From SZUA-38 sp965212525 (lineage in GTDB: Bacteria; Pseudomonadota; Gammaproteobacteria; Xanthomonadales; SZUA-38): a DNA stretch of 64,000 nt. This document shows, piece after piece, positions 45,330-53,223 of the stretch; the stretch's first letter is position 1, and each line of letters opens with the position of its first letter. The position numbers were made by a program, and so were the translations under genes. The stretch covers positions 124,001 to 188,000 of the forward strand of contig CBDBVC010000030.1 of NCBI GenBank assembly GCA_965212525.1, read 5' to 3'. The notes below the pieces were generated by a model. That model ran no database searches. It saw only the letters and a program-made list of their open reading frames with translations, and had not been told where the DNA came from.

Positions 45330-45567
45330 GAGTGTCCCCGGTTTTGTCCCGCAATTACCTGCTGACCTGAAGACAGCAGCCACACAGACACTCTAGCGAG
45401 TCACGGAGTTGTGGGCAAATGGCGGCGGCTCGCACGGTGTGATTCACTTTTCAACACAAGCCATGTCTCACTTTGTAGCATCATTGCGCGAATCTCTCCA
45501 GACACAAGACATGCACACGGATGTCTGGCATCGCCGACATCCGTCTGACAGAAAAACCGGAGAGAAC

Positions 45568-46665
45568 ATGAACATCAAGATCAAATCAAACAGACTGCAT
45601 GGCGGACTCCTGCTGGGTGCCGCACTGATGAATCTGTCGACCACTGCCATGGCACAGGACGAGTCGCTCAGGGTGTACCCATCGAGCCTGGCACAGGACG
45701 TTCCCTTTGTCGTCGATTTCACCGAACTGGATCCTTGCCTGATATCGGCCAGCAGCATTGAAACCTACACGAATCAGTTGGACTACGAAATCCGTCTGGT
45801 GAATGACGGTGACATCATCTGCAGCGGAGTTTTCGAGCCCAGACGCTTTACACTGGGAATGTTCCGCCTTGACGAGACCCAGAACAGCAACGATGTACAG
45901 ATTCGTGTGACACTGCAGAGCGGCATGAACACGACACCCGTGCTGCTGCATGAACGAACGGTTGATATCGTTCAGTCAGCCGAGCAGATCGAATACCAGC
46001 GCCCCTCCAGCGGCACCTGGTGGACAGGCCGTCCCAGTGGCAACGGTTTCACACTGGAGAGCAATGCGCAATATGCCTTTCTTACCGCCTACACCTTCGA
46101 CAGCAACGGAGACAGCCAGTGGTTCACTGCCCAGGGCGACATGAATGGCCCCACACTGGATTCGGAGTTCCTGAGCTTTGAGGACGGTGTGTGCCTGTTT
46201 TGTGGTCAGGGAGGATCGCCAAGACAGACACCGGTAGCCTATGACATGTCGATCGTCTTTGCCGATACAGGTGAGGCCTTCCTGAGCCTGTGGGATCAGC
46301 CCTTCAATCTGCAACCGCTGCGACGCTTTGCGCTGTCTGAAATTCAGTTCAGCACCTCACTGGACGGCTCTGGTTTGCGCATGCCCAACCTGAATGGCCA
46401 GTGGATTTTCACCGATAAAACAAGCGGAGACTTTCACCGTATGGTGGATCTGACCGCTGTTGCACTGAAGCAGCGCAACAGCGAACTCTTTTTTGAAGAC
46501 GTGAATTCGGGTTTCACCCTGCGCTGCGCATCCGAAGAGACGGCCGGACTTACATTCAACTGCGAGATGCTTGCGGATGGCCAGTTCATGGCCTCGTTCA
46601 ACCAGAACAACGTTACGCACGATCGCATTGAATCCGATCAATTCATCGGTGTCAGGCTGGACTAG
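45568..46665 (+). CDS. Secreted protein with one copy of the shared G-x-W-W module
   Basis: A 365-residue protein from the ATG at 45568, which has GGAGAG upstream; the frame extends back to 45409 but that part lacks a signal. The signal peptide ends near TAMAQ. The N-terminal 130 residues are beta-rich with paired cysteines (DPCLIS, IICSGV). From 46008 there is SGTWWTGRPSGNGFTLESNA then YTFDSNGDSQWFTAQGDMNG, the module repeated in four other exported proteins of this window. The C-terminus ends with paired Cys (LRCASEE, FNCEML) and RIESDQFIGVRL. A terminator follows. The role is unknown. Confidence 0.75.
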   Translation: MNIKIKSNRLHGGLLLGAALMNLSTTAMAQDESLRVYPSSLAQDVPFVVDFTELDPCLISASSIETYTNQLDYEIRLVNDGDIICSGVFEPRRFTLGMFRLDETQNSNDVQIRVTLQSGMNTTPVLLHERTVDIVQSAEQIEYQRPSSGTWWTGRPSGNGFTLESNAQYAFLTAYTFDSNGDSQWFTAQGDMNGPTLDSEFLSFEDGVCLFCGQGGSPRQTPVAYDMSIVFADTGEAFLSLWDQPFNLQPLRRFALSEIQFSTSLDGSGLRMPNLNGQWIFTDKTSGDFHRMVDLTAVALKQRNSELFFEDVNSGFTLRCASEETAGLTFNCEMLADGQFMASFNQNNVTHDRIESDQFIGVRLD

Positions 46666-46685
46666 CCCGCCGGACACCCTTCCCG

Positions 46686-46727
46686 GGAATCGGGCCTCCC
46701 TCCCACCACTGGGCCCGATTCCTTTTT
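46686..46727 (+). terminator. Terminator between converging genes
   Basis: GGAATCGGGCC (46686-46696) pairs with GGGCCCGATTCC (46711-46722), followed by TTTTT. It is oriented for the gene ending at 46665 and abuts the stop of the DUF2784 gene. Confidence 0.8.
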
Positions 46728-47149
46728 CACTTGATTGTTCCTCTGGAGCGGCGAAACGGCCTGGGCCGCACCCAGAACCAGCTGGCGGCAACCAGCAGAC
46801 CAAACAACGTGTAGGCGAGTGTGAATACCCATGCCGGCGCATTGTAATAGAGTATACGTTCCAGCCAGTCCGCCATGAATGATTCTGCATAGCCTGCTTC
46901 ACCTGCCTTTGCCCGCAAAGCGTTTTCAAGGATCGTCAATGGGCACAGCAGCCCGAACCATGACTGCAGCACCACAGTCGTAATGACAATCAGGTGAAAT
47001 AACCTGAACCAGGGATTTCGAACCCACGACCAGGCCAGCAGCTTGCCTGCAAAGATCAATACCAGACCGAAAACAACACAGGCAACCAGCAGGACATGGA
47101 TGAACAGAGTCAGATCAGCGGCGAGTGAATAGATCGATGTCGATGCCAC
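46727..47149 (-). CDS. DUF2784 membrane protein
   Basis: A 140-residue protein started at a GTG at 47147-47149 (CGGAG upstream) with four membrane helices. It matches DUF2784: LAADLTLFIHVLLVACVVFGLVLI, WVRNPWFRLFHLIVITTVVLQSWFGLLCPLTILEN, YAESFMADWLERILYYNAP, and WVFTLAYTLFGLLVAASWFW. The family is common in proteobacteria and planctomycetes and has no known function. Confidence 0.9.
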   Translation of the reverse strand: MASTSIYSLAADLTLFIHVLLVACVVFGLVLIFAGKLLAWSWVRNPWFRLFHLIVITTVVLQSWFGLLCPLTILENALRAKAGEAGYAESFMADWLERILYYNAPAWVFTLAYTLFGLLVAASWFWVRPRPFRRSRGTIK

Positions 47150-47222
47150 GGCAACTCCGGGGAAGATTCAATCAATTAACCAGTAAGGCGACTTTTCAGT
47201 CTTGTGCACCAGTATCTAGACG

Positions 47223-47429
47223 TCATTCGGACTCCCGATCCTGATTCATGCTCTGTTTCCGGACCCTGCTCAGGAATCTGATCAACAGTACGATGATCAC
47301 CACCAGCACGAGGACAACCAGACCGTACCCCCAGAGAGCGGCGACAGAACCGATTCCGGTTGTGGCGAAAGCCGGCAAACTGGAAGTTGCCAGCAAGGCA
47401 AATAGCATCAGATTCAGAATTCGATTCAT
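47223..47429 (-). CDS. Small single-pass membrane protein
   Basis: A 68-residue protein from the ATG at 47427-47429, which has GGAGTC upstream; the longer frame to 47495 is not preferred. A cleavable signal (MNRILNLMLFALLATSSLPAFA) is followed by TTGIGSVAALWGYGLVVLVL, a membrane helix and a basic tail (RFLSRVRKQ). No family is recognised. Confidence 0.6.
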   Translation of the reverse strand: MNRILNLMLFALLATSSLPAFATTGIGSVAALWGYGLVVLVLVVIIVLLIRFLSRVRKQSMNQDRESE

Positions 47430-47664
47430 GGTGTGACTCCGGCTAAATCCGCTCAGCACAACTGACATGCTTGCACATCGTATAGTTTCGCTCAATTACC
47501 ATCGAAGCCAGACTGATTGCCTTCAACAGCAGGCCATGTCCTGGCAATGGCTGAATATCAGACGTTAATTTCCGTGAATACCGGACAGAGCCGCCTTCAC
47601 GTGAGTCTGACACACTCAACCTAGAATCGACGCATGACTATCGCAACACAGGTAACCGACCGCC

Positions 47665-48243
47665 ATGACTCGCCTTCGACGTTTCACGCGCAGATTGACT
47701 ATCGCGCTCATCACTAGCCTTGGCATGATCTCCACACTGGCTGCCACGACCAACCCGATCGATTTTCAGGATGAAGGCGAATCTCGGCAGTGGCGTGTCA
47801 TCAATGACACCGTGATGGGCGGGCGCTCACAGAGCCTGACCATGTTCGAGGAAGGCTATACCCACTTCTGCGGCATGCTGTCACTGGAGAACAATGGTGG
47901 ATTCGCCTCGGTCAGGCGACTGTGGTCTCCGGATGAAAGCGCCAATGGCCAGAAGGTCGCCCTCAGGTTCATGGGTGACGGTCGCCGCTACCAGTTGAGG
48001 TTCCGCACCAATCGACGCTGGGATGGCGTTTCCTATACGGCCACCTTCCAGACCGAGCGCGGTCAGTGGTCCGAGGTGAGTTTTACCGAGGACGACTTCA
48101 GGCCCACGTTCCGTGGCTGGACGGTACGCGATGCCCGGCCCTTTCGCTTTTCAGACGTGGAACAGGTTGGCCTGATGCTGGCCGACAAGTCACCCGGAGC
48201 TTTCTGCCTGTCTCTTGACAGACTCTGGCTGACGGACAGCTAA
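47665..48243 (+). CDS. CIA30-family exported protein
   Basis: A 192-residue protein with a signal peptide ending at TLAAT. It matches the CIA30 beta-sandwich: WRVINDTVMGGRSQSLTMFE, FCGMLSLENNGGFASVRR, ALRFMGDGRRYQLRFRTNR, YTATFQTERGQWSEVSFTED and VGLMLADKSPGAFCLSLDRL. The family is named after a fungal complex I assembly factor. Bacterial members are widespread, often exported, and their function is unknown; a carbohydrate-binding-like fold is suggested. It converges on the LysR gene with four bases between stops. Confidence 0.88.
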   Translation: MTRLRRFTRRLTIALITSLGMISTLAATTNPIDFQDEGESRQWRVINDTVMGGRSQSLTMFEEGYTHFCGMLSLENNGGFASVRRLWSPDESANGQKVALRFMGDGRRYQLRFRTNRRWDGVSYTATFQTERGQWSEVSFTEDDFRPTFRGWTVRDARPFRFSDVEQVGLMLADKSPGAFCLSLDRLWLTDS

Positions 48244-48247
48244 GCTG

Positions 48248-49153
48248 TTAATCCTGGTCCTTGTCCGAGCTGCGTGAAGCCGTATAGGCCTGACACGACT
48301 CAAGAAAATACCTCGCCAGTTTCATCGCTATCTCGTTCTCGTCGTGCAGCAGAATTGAATACAGCGACACGGTTTTCCTGCTGGCGAAACTGAGATTCAG
48401 CACCACCAGTTCACCCTCCTCTACAGGCTGTTCGATCAGGTGTGCGGGCAGCCAGGCAAAGGCAGCACCACTCCTGATGATATTGAGCGAGGTATACATG
48501 CTGGAAACAGTCCAGCGCTGCTGCGCCTTGAGCCAGCCCGAGTCCACCTGCTGAGCCATGCCCGAATCGGCCACCACGATCTGGCGATGCCTGATCAGCT
48601 CACGCGAACTGATCTGATTCATTCCTGCCAGCACATGACCGGGTGCGGCCACGGGCAGAAAGGTAATGTCCATCAATCGCTCACCCAGCATGCCAGGGGG
48701 CACACGGTAGCCGATACCAATCTCTGCCTCCTTCTGTCTGACGCGTTCTTCCACACCGGTCAGCACTTCTTCGCTGAGCCGAACCTTGCAGGCGGGAAAC
48801 AGATCTGAAAAACGCGCCAGCGCATCGAGAATGACCGGATGTGGCAACACCGCGTCGATGGCGATGGACAGCTCGTTACTGAATCCGGTATTCAACAGTG
48901 CCGCTGAATCAATCAGGTGCTGTCTGTCATTCAGCAATTGCTCAGCCAGTGGCAGCAGAGACCTGCCATGCTCGGTGATCTCCAGCCTACGCCCGACCTT
49001 TTCAAAAAGCTCGACTGCGAGTTCCTGCTGCAGCTTGTGCAGGGCATGACTCACTGCCGAAGGACTGCGGTGAATGGCCTCAGCCGCGGCATTGACCCCA
49101 CCGGTAGCTGCGATCTGACTGAAAACGGTGAGTTGGTCCAGTGTAATGTTCAT
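48248..49153 (-). CDS. LysR-family transcriptional regulator
   Basis: A 301-residue regulator. The N-terminal HTH covers about 1-60 (LDQLTVFSQIAATGGVNAAA then RSPSAVSHALHKLQQEL), followed by the linker helix and a periplasmic-binding-like ligand domain (ELSIAIDAVLPHPVILDALA, AEIGIGYRVPPGMLGERLMD, RQIVVADSGMAQQVD). It is divergent from the DoxX / FMN reductase / pirin operon with 85 bases between starts, the usual arrangement for a LysR protein and its target. The perfect palindrome at 49172-49183 is the likely binding site. The ligand is unknown; a quinone or electrophile would fit the target genes. Confidence 0.92.
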   Translation of the reverse strand: MNITLDQLTVFSQIAATGGVNAAAEAIHRSPSAVSHALHKLQQELAVELFEKVGRRLEITEHGRSLLPLAEQLLNDRQHLIDSAALLNTGFSNELSIAIDAVLPHPVILDALARFSDLFPACKVRLSEEVLTGVEERVRQKEAEIGIGYRVPPGMLGERLMDITFLPVAAPGHVLAGMNQISSRELIRHRQIVVADSGMAQQVDSGWLKAQQRWTVSSMYTSLNIIRSGAAFAWLPAHLIEQPVEEGELVVLNLSFASRKTVSLYSILLHDENEIAMKLARYFLESCQAYTASRSSDKDQD

Positions 49154-49171
49154 ATATATCGAATGATTAGT

Positions 49172-49183
49172 GCATAATTATGC
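49172..49183. promoter_or_regulatory. Perfect palindrome in LysR/DoxX divergent region
   Basis: GCATAATTATGC is a perfect 12 bp palindrome, centred 24 bp from the LysR start and about 61 bp from the doxX-like start. Its T-rich/A-rich flanks fit the T-N11-A class of LysR sites. Confidence 0.6.
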
Positions 49184-49238
49184 GATTTTAATTCTAAATA
49201 GTTGCATATAAAGTGTTCTTCAACAAGCAAAACCACAC

Positions 49239-49640
49239 ATGGAGAACACAATGAACAACATCACACTGCTGACAGGTCGCCTGCTCATGTCCCTGCTGTT
49301 TCTGGGCGCAGGTATCAACAAGATTCAGAACTACAGCGCCACCGCAGGCTGGATGGATTCGCTTGGCGTACCCGGCATGCTGCTCGGGCCCGTGATTGCA
49401 CTGGAAATACTCGGCGCCATCGCCCTGATCATCGGACTCAAGGTGAAATGGACCAGCCTGGCACTTGCCGCTTTCACGATCGCAACCGCCTTCATGTTCC
49501 ATCTGGATTTCTCGGATCAGACTCAAACCACCATGTTCATGAAGAATCTGGCCATTGCCGGTGGCTTCCTTGTCATCGCCGCTGCCGGTGCGGGAGCCTT
49601 CAGCCTGGACCACAAACTGTCCCGACGCTCACATTCCTGA
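49239..49640 (+). CDS. DoxX-family membrane protein
   Basis: A 133-residue protein with four membrane helices. DoxX signatures are visible: TLLTGRLLMSLLFLGAGINKI, WMDSLGVPGMLLGPVIALEI, LGAIALIIGLKVKWTSLALA, and MFMKNLAIAGGFLVI. The family includes subunits linked to quinone and thiol redox stress. First gene of a three-gene operon with an FMN reductase (26-base gap) and a pirin, controlled most likely by the divergent LysR protein. Confidence 0.9.
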   Translation: MENTMNNITLLTGRLLMSLLFLGAGINKIQNYSATAGWMDSLGVPGMLLGPVIALEILGAIALIIGLKVKWTSLALAAFTIATAFMFHLDFSDQTQTTMFMKNLAIAGGFLVIAAAGAGAFSLDHKLSRRSHS

Positions 49641-49665
49641 GTGACATCAGAAGAAGGAGTTAATC

Positions 49666-50244
49666 ATGAACATCATCGCTATCAGCGGCAGTTTGAGACA
49701 GCATTCACTGAATACCCGTTTGCTGGAAGCCGCCGCACAGCACGCAGATTCATCGATGAGCATCAGGGTACTGGATATCTCGGCTGTACCGCTCTACAAC
49801 GAAGATCTGGATACAGACAGCAAACCTGCTGCCGTCAGTGAACTGCTCGAACATATTTCCGCAGCCGATGGCCTGCTACTGGCGTCACCGGAGTACAACC
49901 ATGCAACATCGGCCGTGCTCAAGAACGTCATCGACTGGGCCTCCAGACCGGCCTTTCAGTCACCGCTGGCAAACAAGCCCATCGGCCTGCTCAGTGCATC
50001 CATGAGCCCGATTGGCGGTGCAAGGGCCCAGGCCGACCTGCGCAATGTGCTGGCCAGTACGCTGAGCCTGGTGGTGCCCGCCATCGAGTTCCTGCTGCCC
50101 AATGCTCACCAGGCCTTTGATGAGGTGGGTAACCTGACCGATGAGACCGCGCTGCGGCGCCTGAATCGATACCTGAGCCAGCTGGGCGACTGGATCCAGC
50201 AAACGCAACCTGAGGCATCACTGACATTGGAGGCAATATCATGA
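49666..50244 (+). CDS. NADPH-dependent FMN reductase-family protein
   Basis: A 192-residue flavodoxin-like protein. It opens with the phosphate loop IAISGSLRQHSLNTRLLEAA and has the family signature LLASPEYNHATSAVLKNVIDWASRP. Members reduce quinones, azo dyes or chromate using NAD(P)H and FMN in the cytoplasm. The ribosome site AGAAGGAG is strong. It lies between DoxX and pirin genes, a context that suggests quinone or electrophile detoxification. Its stop overlaps the pirin ATG by four bases. Confidence 0.92.
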   Translation: MNIIAISGSLRQHSLNTRLLEAAAQHADSSMSIRVLDISAVPLYNEDLDTDSKPAAVSELLEHISAADGLLLASPEYNHATSAVLKNVIDWASRPAFQSPLANKPIGLLSASMSPIGGARAQADLRNVLASTLSLVVPAIEFLLPNAHQAFDEVGNLTDETALRRLNRYLSQLGDWIQQTQPEASLTLEAIS

Positions 50245-50951
50245 ACATTCAGCATCACCCGGCACAATCCCGCGGACACGCATCTCACGGCTGGCTCGAC
50301 AGCTATCACACCTACAGCTTCGCGTCCTACTACAACCGCAATCGGATGGGACTGGGAACGCTTCGCGTGATCAATGACGACACCGTTGAACCCGGTCGCG
50401 GCTTTGACACCCACTCACACGACAACATGGAAATCATATCGATTCCGCTGTCTGGCGCCCTGGCTCATCGCGACAGCATGGACAACGTCAAGGTGATCCG
50501 TGAAGGCGAGATTCAGATCATGTCGGCCGGAACCGGCGTGACGCATTCGGAATACAATCATTCAGACAGCGAACAGGTCAACTTCCTGCAGATCTGGGTG
50601 CTGCCGAAACAGCGCGATATCGAACCACGCTATGAACAGCACCTGTTCGATCAGGTCGATCGCAGGGATCAGTTCCAGCTGATCATCTCGCCGGACGGTG
50701 AAGGCGATTCACTGACCATCAATCAGGATGCCTGGTTTTCACTGATCGATTTTGCGGACAGCGATGCGGCACGATATTCAGCGCGCGGTGATGACCATGC
50801 CATCTATGCCTTTGTCATTGAAGGTAGCATTGAGGTTGATGGTCAGTCATACGGCAAACGGGATGGTCTGGAAATCAGGGATGTGGCTGATCTGGACATC
50901 AGCGCTGATAGCGGCACACGCCTGCTGATCATGGAGGTGCCGCTGGATTGA
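50241..50951 (+). CDS. Pirin-family protein (YhhW-like)
   Basis: A 236-residue bicupin. The N-terminal cupin has the pirin core: GWLDSYHTYSFASYYNRNRM, FDTHSHDNMEIISIPLSGAL with the metal ligands His/His/Glu, and IMSAGTGVTHSEYNHSD with the second His group. E. coli YhhW, of the same length, degrades quercetin and binds a metal in this site. The C-terminal cupin (HAIYAFVIEGSIEVDGQSYG) lacks ligands as usual. Last gene of the redox operon, coupled by ATGA, and followed by a hairpin terminator. Confidence 0.92.
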   Translation: MNIQHHPAQSRGHASHGWLDSYHTYSFASYYNRNRMGLGTLRVINDDTVEPGRGFDTHSHDNMEIISIPLSGALAHRDSMDNVKVIREGEIQIMSAGTGVTHSEYNHSDSEQVNFLQIWVLPKQRDIEPRYEQHLFDQVDRRDQFQLIISPDGEGDSLTINQDAWFSLIDFADSDAARYSARGDDHAIYAFVIEGSIEVDGQSYGKRDGLEIRDVADLDISADSGTRLLIMEVPLD

Positions 50952-50970
50952 GTTCAACTTGAAAAGCGCG

Positions 50971-51009
50971 ATCACCCCGCTCTTGTATCTTGTGCGGGGT
51001 GATTTGTTT
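50971..51009 (+). terminator. Terminator after the pirin operon
   Basis: ATCACCCCGC (50971-50980) and GCGGGGTGAT (50994-51003) form a perfect 10 bp stem with a 13-base loop, then TTGTTTCT. It is oriented for the plus-strand operon and may also stop the converging MAPEG transcript. Confidence 0.8.
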
Positions 51010-51025
51010 CTCAGCCAGAGATGAT

Positions 51026-51439
51026 TCAGATTGTTTGTGCTCCAATAACGAGGATCGCAAGCCAAGATACAAGATAAACGGGTGTTCGCAAATACGGTAT
51101 ACCCAGCGTATACACCAAGGCATGCGCAATACGGGCAAAGAAGAAAAACTTGGCCCAGAGTGCAATGGTCTCGTACGACTCGGGTGACGCCAAGAACCCG
51201 GCAGCGACGACAACGGCAACAAATGCGGGCAATGTCTCAACCATATTCAGATGTGCACGCTGCGACCTAACGGCCCATAGTGGGGGTTCAGGTTGCTCCC
51301 TGGGAAAGCCCTCTGGGTAATTGTTCAAGAATGTTGGAATGCCCCAGGTCATTGCCCGGGCCAAAATGTAGGGTGTCCAGAGCAGCACCGAAAGCAGGCC
51401 GCTGAGACACATGTAAAAATATGCTGTTTCCATGTTCAT
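51026..51439 (-). CDS. MAPEG-family membrane protein
   Basis: A 137-residue protein with four membrane helices. MAPEG features are clear: LLSVLLWTPYILARAM, AVRSQRAHLNMVETLPAFVAVV with the conserved R-x3-N-x-E, and FFFARIAHALVYTLGIPYLRT (the RIxHxxxY helix). The family includes eukaryotic eicosanoid and glutathione enzymes. Bacterial members are mostly uncharacterised, and a glutathione-linked role is only a family inference. It is the last of a run of minus-strand genes with the YHS and AraC genes. Confidence 0.9.
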   Translation of the reverse strand: MNMETAYFYMCLSGLLSVLLWTPYILARAMTWGIPTFLNNYPEGFPREQPEPPLWAVRSQRAHLNMVETLPAFVAVVVAAGFLASPESYETIALWAKFFFFARIAHALVYTLGIPYLRTPVYLVSWLAILVIGAQTI

Positions 51440-51487
51440 GCTCCAGTTTTACAGATGACCCACTCCTGGCAGTCACCCACCATTGAT

Positions 51488-51940
51488 TTACAGTGATGCA
51501 GGTGATTTGTCCCTGATTGTTCGCCATTGGTCATTAGCCAGCTCTATCCTGCCTGGCACATCCTTGAGCCATTCTGATTGTATGCCCGTATCAAGATTCA
51601 GATACAACGTGCCATCAACCAGTCGCCAGACTTCTGGATCGCCAATAAATTTCTTACCCACAGAAACACCGAATGCGCAGTAACCGTTATAGGCAGGTGT
51701 GTATTTCGCAGGGTTCGACTCAAACACCTTTTGATTGGCTTCGCTGGAAAACAGGTAGGTTGCGCCATTGTGTTCGTATACAAAATTGCCATTACCGCGA
51801 ACGGGGCGTTTGCCTGTGTGATATGAGACCACATCGTAACCTTGAACAGCGGGTGTGCTGTGTCGGTAATCTGCAGCCGTGACCAGCCCAGACAAGGTGA
51901 ACAGAGTCAGAAATGTGACCCACTTTGCTTTGATACTCAT
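51488..51940 (-). CDS. Exported YHS-domain protein
   Basis: A 150-residue protein with a signal peptide ending near VTAAD. The YHS domain spans about 33-100: PAVQGYDVVSYHTGKRPVRG, FVYEHNGATYLFSSEANQKV, and FESNPAKYTPAYNGYCAFGV. The YHS set of residues (GYDVVSY, NGYC) is common in small exported proteins next to redox genes, and a metal-binding role is proposed for the wider family. A long SEWLKDVPGRIELANDQW tail follows. Probably expressed with MAPEG. Confidence 0.88.
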   Translation of the reverse strand: MSIKAKWVTFLTLFTLSGLVTAADYRHSTPAVQGYDVVSYHTGKRPVRGNGNFVYEHNGATYLFSSEANQKVFESNPAKYTPAYNGYCAFGVSVGKKFIGDPEVWRLVDGTLYLNLDTGIQSEWLKDVPGRIELANDQWRTIRDKSPASL

Positions 51941-51963
51941 GTTTCATTCTCCTGATTAGTTTC

Positions 51964-51980
51964 TCGAGCAAGCTGCTCGA
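51964..51980. promoter_or_regulatory. Palindrome upstream of YHS gene
   Basis: TCGAGCA-AGC-TGCTCGA is a perfect 7-3-7 dyad 24 bp upstream of the YHS start. The gap 51941-52080 also has AAGTTGCA (51984-51991) facing TGCAACTT (52053-52060). Either could be a site for the AraC protein encoded next door. Confidence 0.35.
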
Positions 51981-52080
51981 TTTAAGTTGCAGGAGCGATT
52001 GTGGGAATGCTGATACGATTGATCAATATATCAAGATATGATTGGGAGATTATGCAACTTTAATGAGACGATATGTATAG

Positions 52081-53007
52081 TTACTGCGATGTTTGTCGAA
52101 AAATTGTGGGTGGAATTCCAAACTTGCCTGAAAACGCACGGGTAAAGGCAGACGCCGACCGATACCCGAGCTGATCGGCAATCTGCTGAACATTCATCCG
52201 TGAGCCCTGTAGCAGGGCGAGTGACTTTTGAAGTCGCCACTCAGACAGGTACGCCATGGGTCCCGTACCCAATAGCGCGCTGAAGCGGTTGGCAAATCGA
52301 CTGCGCGACATCGCCACTTCAGAGGCCAGACTCTCCACGGTCCAGTGTCTGTCTGGTGAACGGTGAATCAATTGCAGTGATTTTCTGATCTTCGGATCAC
52401 CAAAGGCTTCCAGCACGGCTTGCATCTGGGGACTCTGATCAATATCAAACCGAAGCAACTCGATGAAGACGATCTCAGATAGCCGAGTTACCGAAGCTGT
52501 CGAGCCCAATTCGTCAACGAAAATACGCCGTGAGATCAGCCTCAATGTCTCATCCAGTAACGGTCGCTGCATCCTCATGGCTGCTGAGGTAATCATGCAA
52601 TCGGGCAAAGCCCTGAGCAGAGGATGGTCAGCACCATGTCGAAAACTGAAATGACCGCATACCAGTTGTGTCGAGGCGTGAGGAGTAGATTCACCCAGTG
52701 CAAGCACCCCATTACCGTCGTAATTCAGGTCCTGCAAGATCGTCTCCAGGGGGGGCGCTGAATCGACCGGAGTGTCGCTGATAATGTGCTCGCTACCTCG
52801 GGGAATCAGGACAAGATCACCTGGTCCCAATTCAATCGGGTCCTGATCTTTCACCTGTATCCAACAGCGTCCCTGAATTACAAGATGAAACCGTGCAACC
52901 TGCTCATAGTCAGGCACCGTGACACCCCAGGGTTCAGAAAAGTCTGTACGAAAGTACAACACGCCCTTCAGATCGAGGGTGCTCAAGATATCATCAAGTA
53001 TATCCAT
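52081..53007 (-). CDS. AraC-family transcriptional regulator (cupin sensor)
   Basis: A 308-residue regulator. The N-terminal cupin (about 20-150) has the AraC cupin pattern: GVTVPDYEQVARFHLVIQGR then IELGPGDLVLIPRGSEHIISD. The C-terminal double HTH (about 205-305) has WTVESLASEVAMSRSRFANRF and VQQIADQLGYRSASAFTRAF, and GIPPTIFR at the end. This type usually controls oxidoreductase or small-molecule detoxification genes. It precedes the YHS and MAPEG genes on the same strand, and these are the best target candidates. A nested dyad lies just upstream of its own start. Confidence 0.9.
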   Translation of the reverse strand: MDILDDILSTLDLKGVLYFRTDFSEPWGVTVPDYEQVARFHLVIQGRCWIQVKDQDPIELGPGDLVLIPRGSEHIISDTPVDSAPPLETILQDLNYDGNGVLALGESTPHASTQLVCGHFSFRHGADHPLLRALPDCMITSAAMRMQRPLLDETLRLISRRIFVDELGSTASVTRLSEIVFIELLRFDIDQSPQMQAVLEAFGDPKIRKSLQLIHRSPDRHWTVESLASEVAMSRSRFANRFSALLGTGPMAYLSEWRLQKSLALLQGSRMNVQQIADQLGYRSASAFTRAFSGKFGIPPTIFRQTSQ

Positions 53008-53038
53008 TTCTGTTGATTATCAGTCAAATCATGCTAGA

Positions 53039-53076
53039 AAATAGTACGAATTGTATAGATTTACAATTTTCTATTT
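53039..53076. promoter_or_regulatory. Nested AT-rich dyad upstream of AraC gene
   Basis: AAATAG (53039-53044) faces CTATTT (53071-53076), and inside it AATTGTA (53049-53055) faces TACAATT (53062-53068). The 38 bp structure lies 32 bp upstream of the AraC start. It fits an operator or promoter element for autoregulation. The rest of 53008-53223 shows only the hairpin listed next. Confidence 0.45.
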
Positions 53077-53169
53077 GCAAAATGGCTGAGAAACGTCAAT
53101 CTGTGTATCGTACCTGAGATGATCAGAGTGGCTGTGAATATGCTCATGTCTGCGTGCTTCAGGTGACAT

Positions 53170-53193
53170 TTCACCGGGCAAACACCCGGTGAA
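53170..53193 (-). terminator. Hairpin past the class C lactamase-like gene
   Basis: TTCACCGGG-N6-CCCGGTGAA is a perfect 9 bp GC-rich stem, 30 bp beyond the stop of the gene ending at 53224 on the minus strand. There is no T run, so it is terminator-like only. Confidence 0.5.
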
Positions 53194-53223
53194 TTGTGGT
53201 TCAGCACTATTCAGTGCTTCAGA

